Under the pieces are notes generated by a model, which saw nothing but the letters and a program-made list of their open reading frames with translations, had not been told where the DNA came from and ran no database searches. Positions 53,954 to 62,761 of a stretch of DNA of 64,000 bases are shown piece by piece. The translations under genes were made by a program, and so were the position numbers. The DNA is from Amycolatopsis sp. DSM 110486 (GTDB lineage Bacteria; Actinomycetota; Actinomycetes; Mycobacteriales; Pseudonocardiaceae): NCBI RefSeq assembly GCF_019468465.1, contig NZ_CP080519.1, positions 10,654,501 through 10,718,500 on the forward strand, written 5' to 3'. Each line of letters begins with the position of its first letter. Positions within the stretch are counted from its first letter, which is position 1.

Positions 53954-56695
53954 CTAGTGCGCCGCTTCGTTCCACGAACGGCCGTAGCCCACCGAAACCT
54001 CCAGCGGCACGGCCAGGTGGGAGGCCGACCCCATGCCCTCGCGCACGAGCTTTTCGACTTCGGCGCGCTCGCCCTCGGCGACCTCCAGCACGAGCTCGTC
54101 GTGCACCTGCAACAGCACGCGGCTGCGCAGCTTCGCCTTGACCAGCTCGCGGTGCACGTTGAGCATCGCGACCTTGATGATGTCGGCCGCGCTGCCCTGG
54201 ATCGGCGCGTTGAGCGCCATGCGCTCAGCCATCTCGCGGCGCTGGCGGTTGTCGCTCGTGAGGTCGGGCAGGTAGCGGCGGCGCCCGAAGATCGTCTCGG
54301 TGTAGCCGGTCTTCCCGGCTTCGCCGACCACGGACTGCAGGTAGTCGCGCACGCCGCCGAAGCGGTTGAAGTACGCCTCCATCTGCGACTTCGCGTCCTC
54401 GGTCGAAATGCGCAGCTGCTGCGAAAGCCCGTAAGCCGACAACCCGTAGGCCAGACCGTAGGACATCGCCTTGACGCGGTAGCGCTGCTCCGCCGTGATC
54501 TCCTCGGCGGGCACGGAGAACGCGCGCGACGCGACGAACGTGTGCAGGTCCTCGCCGCTGTTGAAGGCCTCGATCAGGCCCTCGTCCTTCGACAGGTGCG
54601 CCATGATCCGCATCTCGATCTGGCTGTAGTCGGCGGTCATCAGCTCGACGTAACCCTCGCCGACCACGAACGCGTCGCGGATGCGCCGGCCTTCTTCCGT
54701 GCGCACCGGGATGTTCTGCAGGTTCGGGTCGACCGACGACAGCCGCCCGGTCGCGGCGATGGTCTGCTGCAGCGTGGTGTGGATGCGCCCGTCGTCGGCG
54801 ACCGACTTGATCAGACCCTCGACGGTGGTGCGCAGCCGCGTGGCGTCGCGGTGTTCCAGCATGTGCTGCAGGAACGGGTGCTCGGTCTTCTCGAACAGGC
54901 TCTGCAGCGCCTCGGCGTCGGTGGTGTAGCCGGTCTTGGTGCGCTTGGTCTTCGGCATGCCGAGCTCTTCGAACAGCACGACCTGCAGCTGCTTCGGCGA
55001 ACCGAGGTTGATCTGCTTGCCGATCACCTTGTACGCCTCTTCGGCGGCCTGCGTGACACGGCTGAGGTAGTGGGCCTCCAGCTCGGTGAGCTGTTCCACG
55101 TCCACGGCGATGCCCGCGGCCTCCAGCTCGGTGATGACCTCGAGCAGCGGCAGCTCCAGCTCGGCGAGCAGCTTCGCCCCGCCGAGGTCTTCCAGCTCCT
55201 TGCCGAGCGCGCCGGCGAGCTCGAAGATCGCGCGGGCCTTCACCAGCTCGTCGGAGATCTCCTTCTGCTCCAAGCCTTCGGCGCCGCCGTCGAGCAACGA
55301 CAGCTGGCCGTCGCCCTCGGCGGCCTCCGAGCGCAGCTCGCGGTGCAGGTAGCGCAGCGCCAGGTCGTCGAGCTCGAAAGTCCGCTGGCCGGGCCGCACG
55401 AGGTAGGCCGCGAGCGCGGTGTCGAGCACCAGCCCCGCGAGCGTCCAGCCGCGAGCGCGCACCGCGTGCAGCGCCACCTTGAGGTCGTGGCCGATCTTGC
55501 GGATCTTCTCGTCGGCCAGCCACGCGGCAAGCGCGATGTCGTCAGCCTCGTCCATCGCCGTGACGTCGACGTACGCGCCTTCGCCGTCGGCGCACGCGAA
55601 CGCCAGCGCTCGCAGGTCGGAGCGGATCGACGTGCCCGTGGCACGGAACGCGAGCGCCACCGGCTCGCCCTCGCCGGCGTGCGCGGCGAGCCAGGCGCCG
55701 AGCGCGCCGGGCGCGAGCGCATCGCCCGAGACGTCGAAGCCCTCCTCGGCCTCCGGCTCGGTGCTGCTGAGCGTGGCGAAGAGCCGGTCGCGCAGCACGC
55801 GGAACTCCAGCTCGTCGAACAGGCGGTGCACCGCGTCGCGGTCCCACGGCCGCAGCTCCAGCTGGTCGGGCACCAGGTCGAGCTGCACGTCGCGCACCAG
55901 CTCGGTGAGCTGGCGGTTGAGGGTGACCGACGTCAGGTTCTCGCGCAGCGAGTCGCCGACCTTGCCCTTGACCTCGTCGACACGGTCGATCAGGTCGGCC
56001 AGCGTGCCGAACTGCCGGATCCACTTCGCCGCCGTCTTCTCCCCCACCCCGGGAATGCCCGGCAGGTTGTCCGACGGGTCGCCCCGCAGCGCCGCGAAGT
56101 CGGGGTACTGGGTCGGCGTGAGGCCGTACTTCTCCTCCACCGCGTCGGGCGTGAAGCGGACCAGGTCCGACACGCCGCGCTTCGGGTAGAGCACGGTGAC
56201 GTGCTCGTTGACCAGCTGCAGCGCGTCGCGGTCGCCGGTACAGATCAGCACGTCGAAATTCTCCGCGCCGGCCTGCGTGGTGAGCGTCGCGATGATGTCG
56301 TCGGCCTCGAAGTTCTCCTTGACCAGCGACGGGATGCCCAGCACGTCGAGCACCTCCTTGACCAGGTCGACCTGGCCGCGGAACTCGTCGGGCGTGGTGC
56401 TGCGGTTGGCCTTGTAGTCGGCGAACGTCTCGGACCGGAAGGTCTTGCGCGAGAGGTCGAACGCCACCGCGAGGTGCGTGGGCTCCTCGTCGCGCAGCAG
56501 GTTGATGAGCATCGAGGTGAACCCGAACACCGCGTTGGTGACCTGGCCGGTCTTCGTCTTGAAGTTCTCAGCGGGCAACGCGAAGAAGGCGCGGTAGGCC
56601 ATCGAATGACCGTCGATGAGCAGCAGGCGGGGCCGCTCGGCCGTGGTCGTGGCTGCTGTGGCGTTCGCTACGGTTCGGTTCTCACTCGGGCTCAC
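53954..56695 (-). CDS. polA: DNA polymerase I
   Basis: A 913-residue Pol I. Residues ~18-300 are the 5'-3' exonuclease (LLLIDGHSMAYRAFFALP, FEADDIIATL, TGDRDALQLV, GIPGVGEKTAAKW). The middle 3'-5' exonuclease domain lacks the catalytic D-x-E motif, as in other actinobacteria, so proofreading is unlikely. The polymerase domain is intact: TGRLSSVDPNLQNIP, MTADYSQIEMRIMAHLS, RYRVKAMSYGLAYGLS and LLQVHDELVLEV. The frame opens at 56740, but TAGACT seven bases before the GTG at 56695 fixes a leaderless start there. A terminator follows. Confidence 0.96.
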   Translation of the reverse strand: MSPSENRTVANATAATTTAERPRLLLIDGHSMAYRAFFALPAENFKTKTGQVTNAVFGFTSMLINLLRDEEPTHLAVAFDLSRKTFRSETFADYKANRSTTPDEFRGQVDLVKEVLDVLGIPSLVKENFEADDIIATLTTQAGAENFDVLICTGDRDALQLVNEHVTVLYPKRGVSDLVRFTPDAVEEKYGLTPTQYPDFAALRGDPSDNLPGIPGVGEKTAAKWIRQFGTLADLIDRVDEVKGKVGDSLRENLTSVTLNRQLTELVRDVQLDLVPDQLELRPWDRDAVHRLFDELEFRVLRDRLFATLSSTEPEAEEGFDVSGDALAPGALGAWLAAHAGEGEPVALAFRATGTSIRSDLRALAFACADGEGAYVDVTAMDEADDIALAAWLADEKIRKIGHDLKVALHAVRARGWTLAGLVLDTALAAYLVRPGQRTFELDDLALRYLHRELRSEAAEGDGQLSLLDGGAEGLEQKEISDELVKARAIFELAGALGKELEDLGGAKLLAELELPLLEVITELEAAGIAVDVEQLTELEAHYLSRVTQAAEEAYKVIGKQINLGSPKQLQVVLFEELGMPKTKRTKTGYTTDAEALQSLFEKTEHPFLQHMLEHRDATRLRTTVEGLIKSVADDGRIHTTLQQTIAATGRLSSVDPNLQNIPVRTEEGRRIRDAFVVGEGYVELMTADYSQIEMRIMAHLSKDEGLIEAFNSGEDLHTFVASRAFSVPAEEITAEQRYRVKAMSYGLAYGLSAYGLSQQLRISTEDAKSQMEAYFNRFGGVRDYLQSVVGEAGKTGYTETIFGRRRYLPDLTSDNRQRREMAERMALNAPIQGSAADIIKVAMLNVHRELVKAKLRSRVLLQVHDELVLEVAEGERAEVEKLVREGMGSASHLAVPLEVSVGYGRSWNEAAH

Positions 56696-56702
56696 GGGAG
56701 CG

Positions 56703-56708
56703 AGTCTA
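56703..56708 (-). promoter_or_regulatory. -10 box deciding the polA start
   Basis: TAGACT on the minus strand stands seven bases before the GTG at 56695, with no Shine-Dalgarno sequence between. It lies inside the longer open frame that begins at 56740 and argues against that start. Confidence 0.5.
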
Positions 56709-56757
56709 AGGTGAGGGTCCGACACTCTTACGTGTCGCATAGGTTGAGGAGCATTGC

Positions 56758-57198
56758 GTGACCGAGCAGGCCGGCGACTTGGCGCTGGAAACTCGCGCGG
56801 GGATCGACCCCGCCGCCGCCGACCAGCAGCTGAACGACAAGATCGGGCTGAAGATCCTCGAGGCCACGCCCGAGCGCGTGGTCGGCACGATCCCCGTCGA
56901 GGGCAACCTGCAGCCCTACGGCCTGCTGCACGGCGGAGCCAACGCCACCGTCGCCGAGGCGCTCGGCTCGTACGTCGCCGCGCTCAACGCGGGCACCGAC
57001 CGCGCCGCGATGGGCCTCGAGCTGTCCTGCACTCACCACCGCGCCGTCCGCTCCGGCACGGTCACCGGCGTCGCCACCCCGCTGCACGTCGGGCGCGGCA
57101 CGATCACCGCGGAGATCGTGCTCACCGACGACCAGGGCCGGCGCACCTGCACCGCCCGCCTCACCTGCGTCGTGCGCGACCGCCCGCCGGGCGCTTGA
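56758..57198 (+). CDS. PaaI-family hotdog-fold thioesterase
   Basis: A 146-residue hotdog thioesterase of the PaaI/YdiI type: LGLKILEATPERVVGTIPV-like strand, the active-site helix GLLHGGANATVAEALGS with the HGG motif and a downstream acidic residue, then a central VTGVATPLHVGRGTITAEIVL strand. It hydrolyses acyl-CoA or aryl-CoA thioesters. GAGGAG lies before the GTG. It is divergent from polA by 62 bases, an arrangement shared by relatives in mycobacteria to my knowledge. Confidence 0.88.
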   Translation: MTEQAGDLALETRAGIDPAAADQQLNDKIGLKILEATPERVVGTIPVEGNLQPYGLLHGGANATVAEALGSYVAALNAGTDRAAMGLELSCTHHRAVRSGTVTGVATPLHVGRGTITAEIVLTDDQGRRTCTARLTCVVRDRPPGA

Positions 57199-57217
57199 CC
57201 CGCCCGCTGCCATGACA

Positions 57218-57249
57218 ACGGCCCCTCACCCACCAGGGCGAGGGGCCGT
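57218..57249. terminator. shared hairpin between the thioesterase gene and livF
   Basis: ACGGCCCCTCACCC at 57218-57231 pairs with 57236-57249 with one mismatch in 14. It lies between two convergent genes and could end both transcripts. No T-run on either side. Confidence 0.6.
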
Positions 57250-57267
57250 CGCACAGGGCCTCCTACC

Positions 57268-57981
57268 TCACCCGACGCCGAGGTAGGCCTCCTTGATGCT
57301 GGTGTCGGCCAGCAGTTCCTTCCCGGTGCCGGACTTGGTGATGCGCCCGGTCTCCAGCACGTACGCGCGGTGCGCTCGCGAAAGGGCCTGCTGCGCGTTC
57401 TGCTCCACCAGCAGCACCGTGGTGCCCTGGCGGTTGATCTCCGTGATGATCCGGAAGATCTGCTGGATGAACTGCGGCGCGAGCCCCATCGACGGCTCGT
57501 CCAGCAGCAGCAGCCGCGGCTTCGCCATCAGGGCTCGCCCGATGGCCAGCATCTGCTGCTCGCCGCCGGACATCGTGCCGCCGACCTGGGTCTTGCGTTC
57601 CGCGAGCCGCGGGAACAGCTCGAAGACGCGGTCGAAGTCCGGCTGCAGGTTCTTCCGGTCCTTGCGCGCATACGCGCCCATGTCGAGGTTCTCGAGCACC
57701 GTCATGCCGGGGAAGATCCCCCGGCCTTCGGGCGACTGCGAGATCCCGCGGACCACGCGCAGGTCACCGCGCAGCCGCGAAATGTCCTCGCCGTCGAAGC
57801 GGATCGTGCCGCCCGAGATCGCCCGGATCCCGGAGATGGCCCGCATCGTGGTGGACTTGCCCGCGCCGTTGGCCCCGATCAGCGTGACGATCTCGCCCTC
57901 GTCGACCCTGATGGACAGGTCCGACACGGCCTGGATCCGGCCGTAGTGGACGGACACCTCGGACAGCTCAAGCAACGTCAT
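57268..57981 (-). CDS. livF: branched-chain amino acid ABC transporter ATP-binding protein LivF
   Basis: A 237-residue LivF-type ATPase: Walker A GANGAGKS, the family block SPEGRGIFPGMTVLENL, signature MSGGEQQMLAIGRAL, Walker B LLLLDEPSMGLAP and switch VLLVEQN. It is the last gene of the liv operon, energising uptake of leucine, isoleucine, valine or a related amino acid. Its start lies within livG by 14 bases. Confidence 0.92.
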   Translation of the reverse strand: MTLLELSEVSVHYGRIQAVSDLSIRVDEGEIVTLIGANGAGKSTTMRAISGIRAISGGTIRFDGEDISRLRGDLRVVRGISQSPEGRGIFPGMTVLENLDMGAYARKDRKNLQPDFDRVFELFPRLAERKTQVGGTMSGGEQQMLAIGRALMAKPRLLLLDEPSMGLAPQFIQQIFRIITEINRQGTTVLLVEQNAQQALSRAHRAYVLETGRITKSGTGKELLADTSIKEAYLGVG

Positions 57982-58891
57982 CGTCGGGCACCCCCAGGTA
58001 GGCGGCGATCACGGCGGGGTTCGCCCGGATCTCGGCGGGCACCCCTTCCGCGATCTTCTTGCCGAACTCCAGCACCACGATCCGGTCGGTCACGCCCATG
58101 ACCAGCTTCATGTCGTGTTCGATCAGCAGGACGGTGTAGCCGTCGTCGCGGATCGTCCGGATCAGCCCCATGAGCTCTTCCTTCTCCGTCGGGTTGAACC
58201 CGGCGGCCGGCTCGTCGAGGCACAGCAGTTTCGGCTCGGTCGCGAGCGCCCGCGCGATCTCCAGGCGCCGCTGGTAGCCGTACGGCAGGTTCTTCGCGCG
58301 GTCGGCCGCCCGGTCGGCGATGCCGACGAACTCCAGCAGCGCCATGCCCTTCTCGATCGCCTGCTTCTCCTCGCGGTGGTGGCGAGGCGTGCGGAGCAGG
58401 GCGCCGATGAGGCTGGTCTTGTGGCGGGCGTCGGTGCCGACCACCACGTTCTCCAGCGCCGTCATCTCGGAGAAGAGCCGGATGTTCTGGAACGTGCGCG
58501 CGATGCCGAGCTGCGTGATGGCGTGGCGCGAGGCCTTGCCGAGCGGCTTGTCCTCCAGCAGCACCTGGCCTGAGGTCGGCCGGTACACACCGGTCATCGC
58601 GTTGAAGCACGTGGTCTTGCCCGCGCCGTTGGGCCCGATCAGGCCCAGGATCTCGCCGCGGCGGATGTCGAACGACACCGCGTCGAGCGCCACGAGACCG
58701 CCGAACCGCACGGTGACGTCGTCGACCTTCAGCAGCGTCTGCCCGACCGCGACGTCGATCTCACGGTCCGCTGCGACGACCTCGGCGACCTCCGCCTCGT
58801 GCTCGGCGAGCTGCTCCGCGTTCATCTGGGCGACCTCCGCCACGAGGCCGCCCTCGGCCGGGACTTCCGGGCCGTTGCCAGGGCCGGTCAT
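57968..58891 (-). CDS. livG: branched-chain amino acid ABC transporter ATP-binding protein LivG
   Basis: A 307-residue LivG-type ATPase with a ~45-residue Glu/Ala-rich N-terminal extension before the usual start. Motifs: Walker A GPNGAGKT, RTFQNIRLFSEMTALENV, the signature in YGYQRRLEIARAL (LSGG form replaced, as usual for LivG), Walker B LCLDEPAAGFNP and VLLIEHDMKLV. It overlaps livM by ATGA and livF by 14 bases. The extension is uncommon; an internal start is possible but no ribosome site is seen. Confidence 0.92.
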   Translation of the reverse strand: MTGPGNGPEVPAEGGLVAEVAQMNAEQLAEHEAEVAEVVAADREIDVAVGQTLLKVDDVTVRFGGLVALDAVSFDIRRGEILGLIGPNGAGKTTCFNAMTGVYRPTSGQVLLEDKPLGKASRHAITQLGIARTFQNIRLFSEMTALENVVVGTDARHKTSLIGALLRTPRHHREEKQAIEKGMALLEFVGIADRAADRAKNLPYGYQRRLEIARALATEPKLLCLDEPAAGFNPTEKEELMGLIRTIRDDGYTVLLIEHDMKLVMGVTDRIVVLEFGKKIAEGVPAEIRANPAVIAAYLGVPDDDVA

Positions 58892-60033
58892 GCCTTCTCT
58901 CCCGGGGTCTCGGGGGCCAGTGAGCCGTCACTCGAGATCTGCTCGCCGCGACCGAGCAGCCGCTGGTACGCCTGCCTGCCGTACGTGAGCAGCCGCTGCC
59001 GCGCACCGAGCAGGCCCTGCGGGCGAAAGATCATCAGGATGATCAGCGCGAGGCCGAAGATCAGGTACTTGTACTCGGCGATCGCCTGGAACCGCAGCGG
59101 CACGTACGCCACCACGATGGCACCCAGCAGCACGCCGACCTTGTTGCCCGCCCCACCGAGGATCACCGCGGCGAGGAACAACATCGACGTGACGACGTCG
59201 AACTTCTGGTTGTTCACGAAGCCCAGCTGCCCGGCGTAGAGCGCGCCGGACAGGCCACCGACGGCCGCGCCGGAGACGAACGCGAAGATCTTGAACTTGT
59301 ACGTCGGCAGGCCCATGATCTCGGCCGCGTCCTCGTCGTCCCGGATCGCGACCCACGCGCGGCCGACCCGGCTGCGCTCGAGGTTCCCGACCAGGAACAG
59401 CACGATGATGATGACCGTGACGCACAGCCAGTACCACGGCGTGCCGTCGGAGTTGTTGAACAACGCGCTGCCGTCGGCGTTGGTGCCCGGTGGGTGCCCC
59501 ACCGCCTGGAACCCGCTGTTGCCGCGCAACGGGTCGACGTTGTCCGCCAGCAGGCGCACGATTTCGCCGAACCCGAGCGTCACGATGGCGAGATAGTCCC
59601 CGCGTAATCGCAGCGTCGGTGTCCCGAGGATCACGCCGAAGATCATCGTGACCACCATGGCGATCGGGAGCACGATGAGGAACGGCAGCTTGTGCAACGT
59701 CGAGTCGGGGCTCGTGAACAGCGCCATCACGTACGCGCCGACCGCGAAGAAGCCCACGTACCCGAGGTCGAGCAGGCCGGCCTGGCCCACCACGATGTTG
59801 AGCCCGATGGCGACCAGCGCGTAGCGGGACACCTCGAACATCGCGATCGGGAAGTTGTACCCCGGCTGCGTGGAGAGGATCGGCGGGTTCAGCACGGGCA
59901 GCAGGTAGATCAGCACCACCAGCGGCACGAGCACGAGCCACTGCTGCACGCGCGGCAGGTTGTTCCACCACTCCGAGATGGGCCGCCTGCGCTTGGCCGC
60001 GGCAGGCGCGGTAGGCGTCGAGGTCACTGTCAT
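58888..60033 (-). CDS. livM: branched-chain amino acid ABC transporter permease LivM
   Basis: A 381-residue permease with about nine spans and the LivM core IVVGQAGLLDLGYVGFFAVGAYVMAL, RLRGDYLAIVTLGFGEIVRLL, and RSRVGRAWVAIRDDEDAAEIMGLPTYKFKIFAF. The N-terminal ~30 and C-terminal ~40 residues are cytoplasmic. It pairs with LivH to form the channel. Overlaps of four bases on both sides show tight coupling. Confidence 0.93.
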   Translation of the reverse strand: MTVTSTPTAPAAAKRRRPISEWWNNLPRVQQWLVLVPLVVLIYLLPVLNPPILSTQPGYNFPIAMFEVSRYALVAIGLNIVVGQAGLLDLGYVGFFAVGAYVMALFTSPDSTLHKLPFLIVLPIAMVVTMIFGVILGTPTLRLRGDYLAIVTLGFGEIVRLLADNVDPLRGNSGFQAVGHPPGTNADGSALFNNSDGTPWYWLCVTVIIIVLFLVGNLERSRVGRAWVAIRDDEDAAEIMGLPTYKFKIFAFVSGAAVGGLSGALYAGQLGFVNNQKFDVVTSMLFLAAVILGGAGNKVGVLLGAIVVAYVPLRFQAIAEYKYLIFGLALIILMIFRPQGLLGARQRLLTYGRQAYQRLLGRGEQISSDGSLAPETPGEKA

Positions 60034-61046
60034 ACCCGTGCCTTTCCGAGCGACTCGCCGAGGATACCGGTCGGGCGAACCATCAGGACCAGCACGAGGA
60101 GCACGAAGGCGACGACGTCACGCCAGCCTCCGCCGAAGAGCGACTGGCCGTAGTTCTCGGCGACCCCGAGCAGCAGACCGCCGAGCAGCGCGCCACGCAG
60201 GTTGCCGATACCGCCCAGCACCGCGGCGGTGAACGCCTTGATGCCGAGGATGAACCCGCCCTGGTAGGACGCGCCCTGCGGCACCTTCATCATGTAGAAC
60301 AGGGCCGCCGCACCGGCCAGCAGGCCACCGATGAGGAACGTGAGCGTGATGACGCGCTCCTTGTTCACACCCATCAGCGTCGCGGTGTCCGGGTCCTGCG
60401 CCACGGCGCGGATGCCGCGGCCGAACTTGGTGCGGTTCACGAACATGTTGGTGGCGAGCATCAGCACGACCGACGCGATGATCGTGATGATCGTGACGTT
60501 GGTGACGTCGGCGCCGAAGAGCTTGAACACCGGTTCGTTGCGCATCAGGCGGATGCCCTGCTCGGCGTTGCCGCCGCGCCAGATGAAGAGGATCTGCTGC
60601 AGGACGAAGGAAGCGCCGATCGCGGTGATCAGGAAGACCAGCTTCGGCGCGCCGCGTTTCCTCAGTGGACGGTAGGCCACGCGTTCGAGGAGCACCGCCG
60701 TACCGCCGGACACGGCCATCGCCGCGAGCAAGGCGAGGAGCAAGAACCCGATCAGCTCGAAGACCGGCAGCTCAGGCGTGTCGCCGGGCCGGAAACCGAG
60801 GCCGAACAAGGTGAACCACACCGCGTAGGCGCCGTAGATGAACACCTCGGAGTGGGCGAAGTTGATCAGCTTCAGGACGCCGTAGACGAGGGTGTAGCCC
60901 AGCGCCACGAGCGCGTAGATGCTGCCGTAGGCAAGACCGTCGATCGTGTTGGCCCAGAACTGGTCAAGGAAGCCTTTCACGTCGAAGGTGATCCAGCTGT
61001 CGCCCTGCGCGAGGACGAGCGAGCTCAGGTCATGGGTCATCGACAC
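60030..61046 (-). CDS. livH: branched-chain amino acid ABC transporter permease LivH
   Basis: A 338-residue permease with about eight spans: NTIDGLAYGSIYALVALGYTLVYGVLKLINFAHSEVF, RTKFGRGIRAVAQDPDTATLMGVNKERV, and GIKAFTAAVLGGIGNLRGALLGG are LivH landmarks. GGAG lies seven bases before the GTG at 61046 and 13 before the ATG at 61040, so GTG is chosen. A long hairpin separates it from the binding-protein gene upstream. Confidence 0.92.
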   Translation of the reverse strand: MSMTHDLSSLVLAQGDSWITFDVKGFLDQFWANTIDGLAYGSIYALVALGYTLVYGVLKLINFAHSEVFIYGAYAVWFTLFGLGFRPGDTPELPVFELIGFLLLALLAAMAVSGGTAVLLERVAYRPLRKRGAPKLVFLITAIGASFVLQQILFIWRGGNAEQGIRLMRNEPVFKLFGADVTNVTIITIIASVVLMLATNMFVNRTKFGRGIRAVAQDPDTATLMGVNKERVITLTFLIGGLLAGAAALFYMMKVPQGASYQGGFILGIKAFTAAVLGGIGNLRGALLGGLLLGVAENYGQSLFGGGWRDVVAFVLLVLVLMVRPTGILGESLGKARV

Positions 61047-61065
61047 ACTAGTTCTCCATGTGGGT

Positions 61066-61112
61066 CCGGGGTGCGGGTCCGGCGGGATCGAGCCGCCGGA
61101 CACGCACCCCGG
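61066..61112 (-). terminator. long hairpin between livJ-type and livH genes
   Basis: The 20-base arms 61066-61085 and 61093-61112 pair with one mismatch around a seven-base loop. It sits 21 bases after the binding-protein stop. A partial terminator or an RNA-stabilising element here would give more binding protein than membrane subunits, as is common in binding-protein operons. No T-run. Confidence 0.6.
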
Positions 61113-61133
61113 TAACTGGAACGGAAGCCGGAA

Positions 61134-62342
61134 CTACTTGATCTCGGTGTTGCGGACGATCTTCCCGTTCTCGACCTTGTAGGTCCACACGGTGGTCGAC
61201 GACAGCTCACCCTTGTCGTTCCACTTGAAGTGCTTCGTGATGCCCTGGCCGTCGTAGGTCTTGACGAAGTCGAGCAGCGCAGGACGCGTGGTCTTGCCCG
61301 AGTCGATGCCCTTCAGCAGGATCGTCGCGAGGTCGTAGGCCTCGGGCGAGTACGTGCCCGGGTCCTTGCCTGTGGCGGCCTTGTACGCGTCGGTGAACTT
61401 GGTGAACTGGTCCGCCGGCACACACGGGCAGGTGAAGTACGCGTTGGCAGCGGCTTCGCCGGCGCCCTTCACGAACTCGTCGTCCTTCACGCCGTCCGGG
61501 CCCACGAACTTCGCGGTGACGCCGGCGTCATTCAGCTGCTGCGCGAACGGAGCGGCTTCCTGGTAGTAGCCGGAGTAGAAGACCGCGTCGGGCGCGTTGG
61601 CCTTGATCTTGTTGACCACGGCCGAGAAGTCGGTCTGCTTCGTCTTGACCTTGTCCTGGCACGACAGTGCCGGGCCGAGGGCCTTGATCGTCGAGGCGGC
61701 GAGGCCGGTGCCGTAGTCGGAGTCGTCCTCGATGACGCAGACCTTCTTGGCTGCGAGGTCACCGGTCATGAACTTCGCGGCGGCGGGGCCCTGCGTGTTG
61801 TCGTTGCCGAGACCGCGGAAGAAGGTCTTCCAGCCGTTCTCGCTCAGCGTCGGGTTCGTGGCCGACGGGGTGACCGTGACGAGACCGGCGGTGTTGAAGA
61901 TGTTGCCGGCCGCCTTGGACTCACCCGAGAAGGGGAGGCCCACCACGCCGATGATCCCCGGCGTGTTCACGATCTGGGTCACGATGCCGGGCGCCTTGTC
62001 GGGCGTGCCCTCCGTGTCGTACTGCTCCAGCTTGACCTGGCAGCCCGGGTTCGCCTTGTTGTGCTGGTCGACCGCGAGCTTGGCACCGTTCAGGATGTTG
62101 ATGCCGAGGGCCGCGTTGGCGCCGTTGATGGTGCCGGCGTAGGCGATGGAGGTCGGCGAACACTGCGCCTTGCCGTCGCCCGCGGGGTCGGCGGCGTCCG
62201 CGGCGGCCGAAGGCGCTGCCGCCTGCGGGGCTCCGCTGTCGTTTCCGCCAGAACCGCTGTCGGTACGCGCCGCGCACGCGCTCAGGGAGATGGCCCCCGC
62301 AGCCGCCAGCACGATGATCTTCGTGAGTCGTGCTCTCTGCAC
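61134..62342 (-). CDS. livJ: branched-chain amino acid ABC transporter substrate-binding lipoprotein
   Basis: A 402-residue extracytoplasmic binding protein. A lipoprotein signal peptide ends in the lipobox LSAC, so Cys23 is lipidated. A Gly/Ser/Ala linker precedes the type I periplasmic-binding fold: IAYAGTINGANAALGINILNGAKLAVDQHN, GIIGVVGLPFSGESKAAGNIF, VCVIEDDSDYGTGLAASTI, DAVFYSGYYQEAAPFAQQL. It is the first gene of the liv operon. GGAGG lies just before the GTG at 62342; the frame continues upstream without good cause. Confidence 0.92.
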   Translation of the reverse strand: MQRARLTKIIVLAAAGAISLSACAARTDSGSGGNDSGAPQAAAPSAAADAADPAGDGKAQCSPTSIAYAGTINGANAALGINILNGAKLAVDQHNKANPGCQVKLEQYDTEGTPDKAPGIVTQIVNTPGIIGVVGLPFSGESKAAGNIFNTAGLVTVTPSATNPTLSENGWKTFFRGLGNDNTQGPAAAKFMTGDLAAKKVCVIEDDSDYGTGLAASTIKALGPALSCQDKVKTKQTDFSAVVNKIKANAPDAVFYSGYYQEAAPFAQQLNDAGVTAKFVGPDGVKDDEFVKGAGEAAANAYFTCPCVPADQFTKFTDAYKAATGKDPGTYSPEAYDLATILLKGIDSGKTTRPALLDFVKTYDGQGITKHFKWNDKGELSSTTVWTYKVENGKIVRNTEIK

Positions 62343-62470
62343 TCTTCCTCCAAATGCCAACCAACCGTTCGAAGCGAACGGCTCGTCCCTATGTGGGAAC
62401 TGACTGGCCGCTGAAAGTAGCCGCCCCGTGAGGTGTTGCACAGAGTTACCCACGGTCTTGTATCCACATC

Positions 62471-62534
62471 GTGACGGTCGTCACCGGCAGTAATGGACGT
62501 TATCCACCCGATTGTCGCAATATGACAACCGGGT
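62471..62534. promoter_or_regulatory. two inverted repeats in the liv promoter region
   Basis: GTGACG-GT-CGTCAC at 62471-62484 is perfect. ACCCGATTGTC at 62506-62516 and GACAACCGGGT at 62524-62534 match at 10 of 11 positions over a seven-base spacer. They lie 130-190 bases before the binding-protein gene and are candidate operators for an amino-acid- or nitrogen-responsive regulator; which one cannot be told. Confidence 0.4.
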
Positions 62535-62707
62535 GATGACACTGAGTACTCGGATGGCACCTCGATCGGAGCACTTGACGTGCGGCCAGATCGATGTTGG
62601 CAGTCTAGGGACTCCACTCGGCTGATGAAGGGGCGGCAAGCCATGATCAGACTCGAAGGTAGCAAACTTGCCCTCTTGCACCGCGCAGAGCGACGGAAGA
62701 CCACACC

Positions 62708-62741
62708 AAAACGGGCGCGACCCCCTGGTCACGCCCGTTTT
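62708..62741 (-). terminator. terminator of the pdtaR gene
   Basis: AAAACGGGCGCGACC and GGTCACGCCCGTTTT form a 15-bp stem with one wobble position; on the minus strand it ends in TTTT, 20 bases after the regulator stop. Confidence 0.85.
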
Positions 62742-62761
62742 GCCACTCGGATGGGTGAGGC

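Larger units (their letters stand above)
62343..62761. other. 419-base regulatory region between the liv operon and pdtaR
   Basis: No gene is supported; open frames here lack coding bias. It contains the liv promoter region with two inverted repeats (62471-62534) and the terminator of the pdtaR gene (62708-62741). The sequence from about 62340 to 62690 is clearly less GC-rich than the genes around it. Confidence 0.6.

Noticed and set aside
53957..56761. Plus-strand open frame of 934 codons opposite polA
   Set aside because: Mirror of polA codon bias; no family features, and polA is certain.
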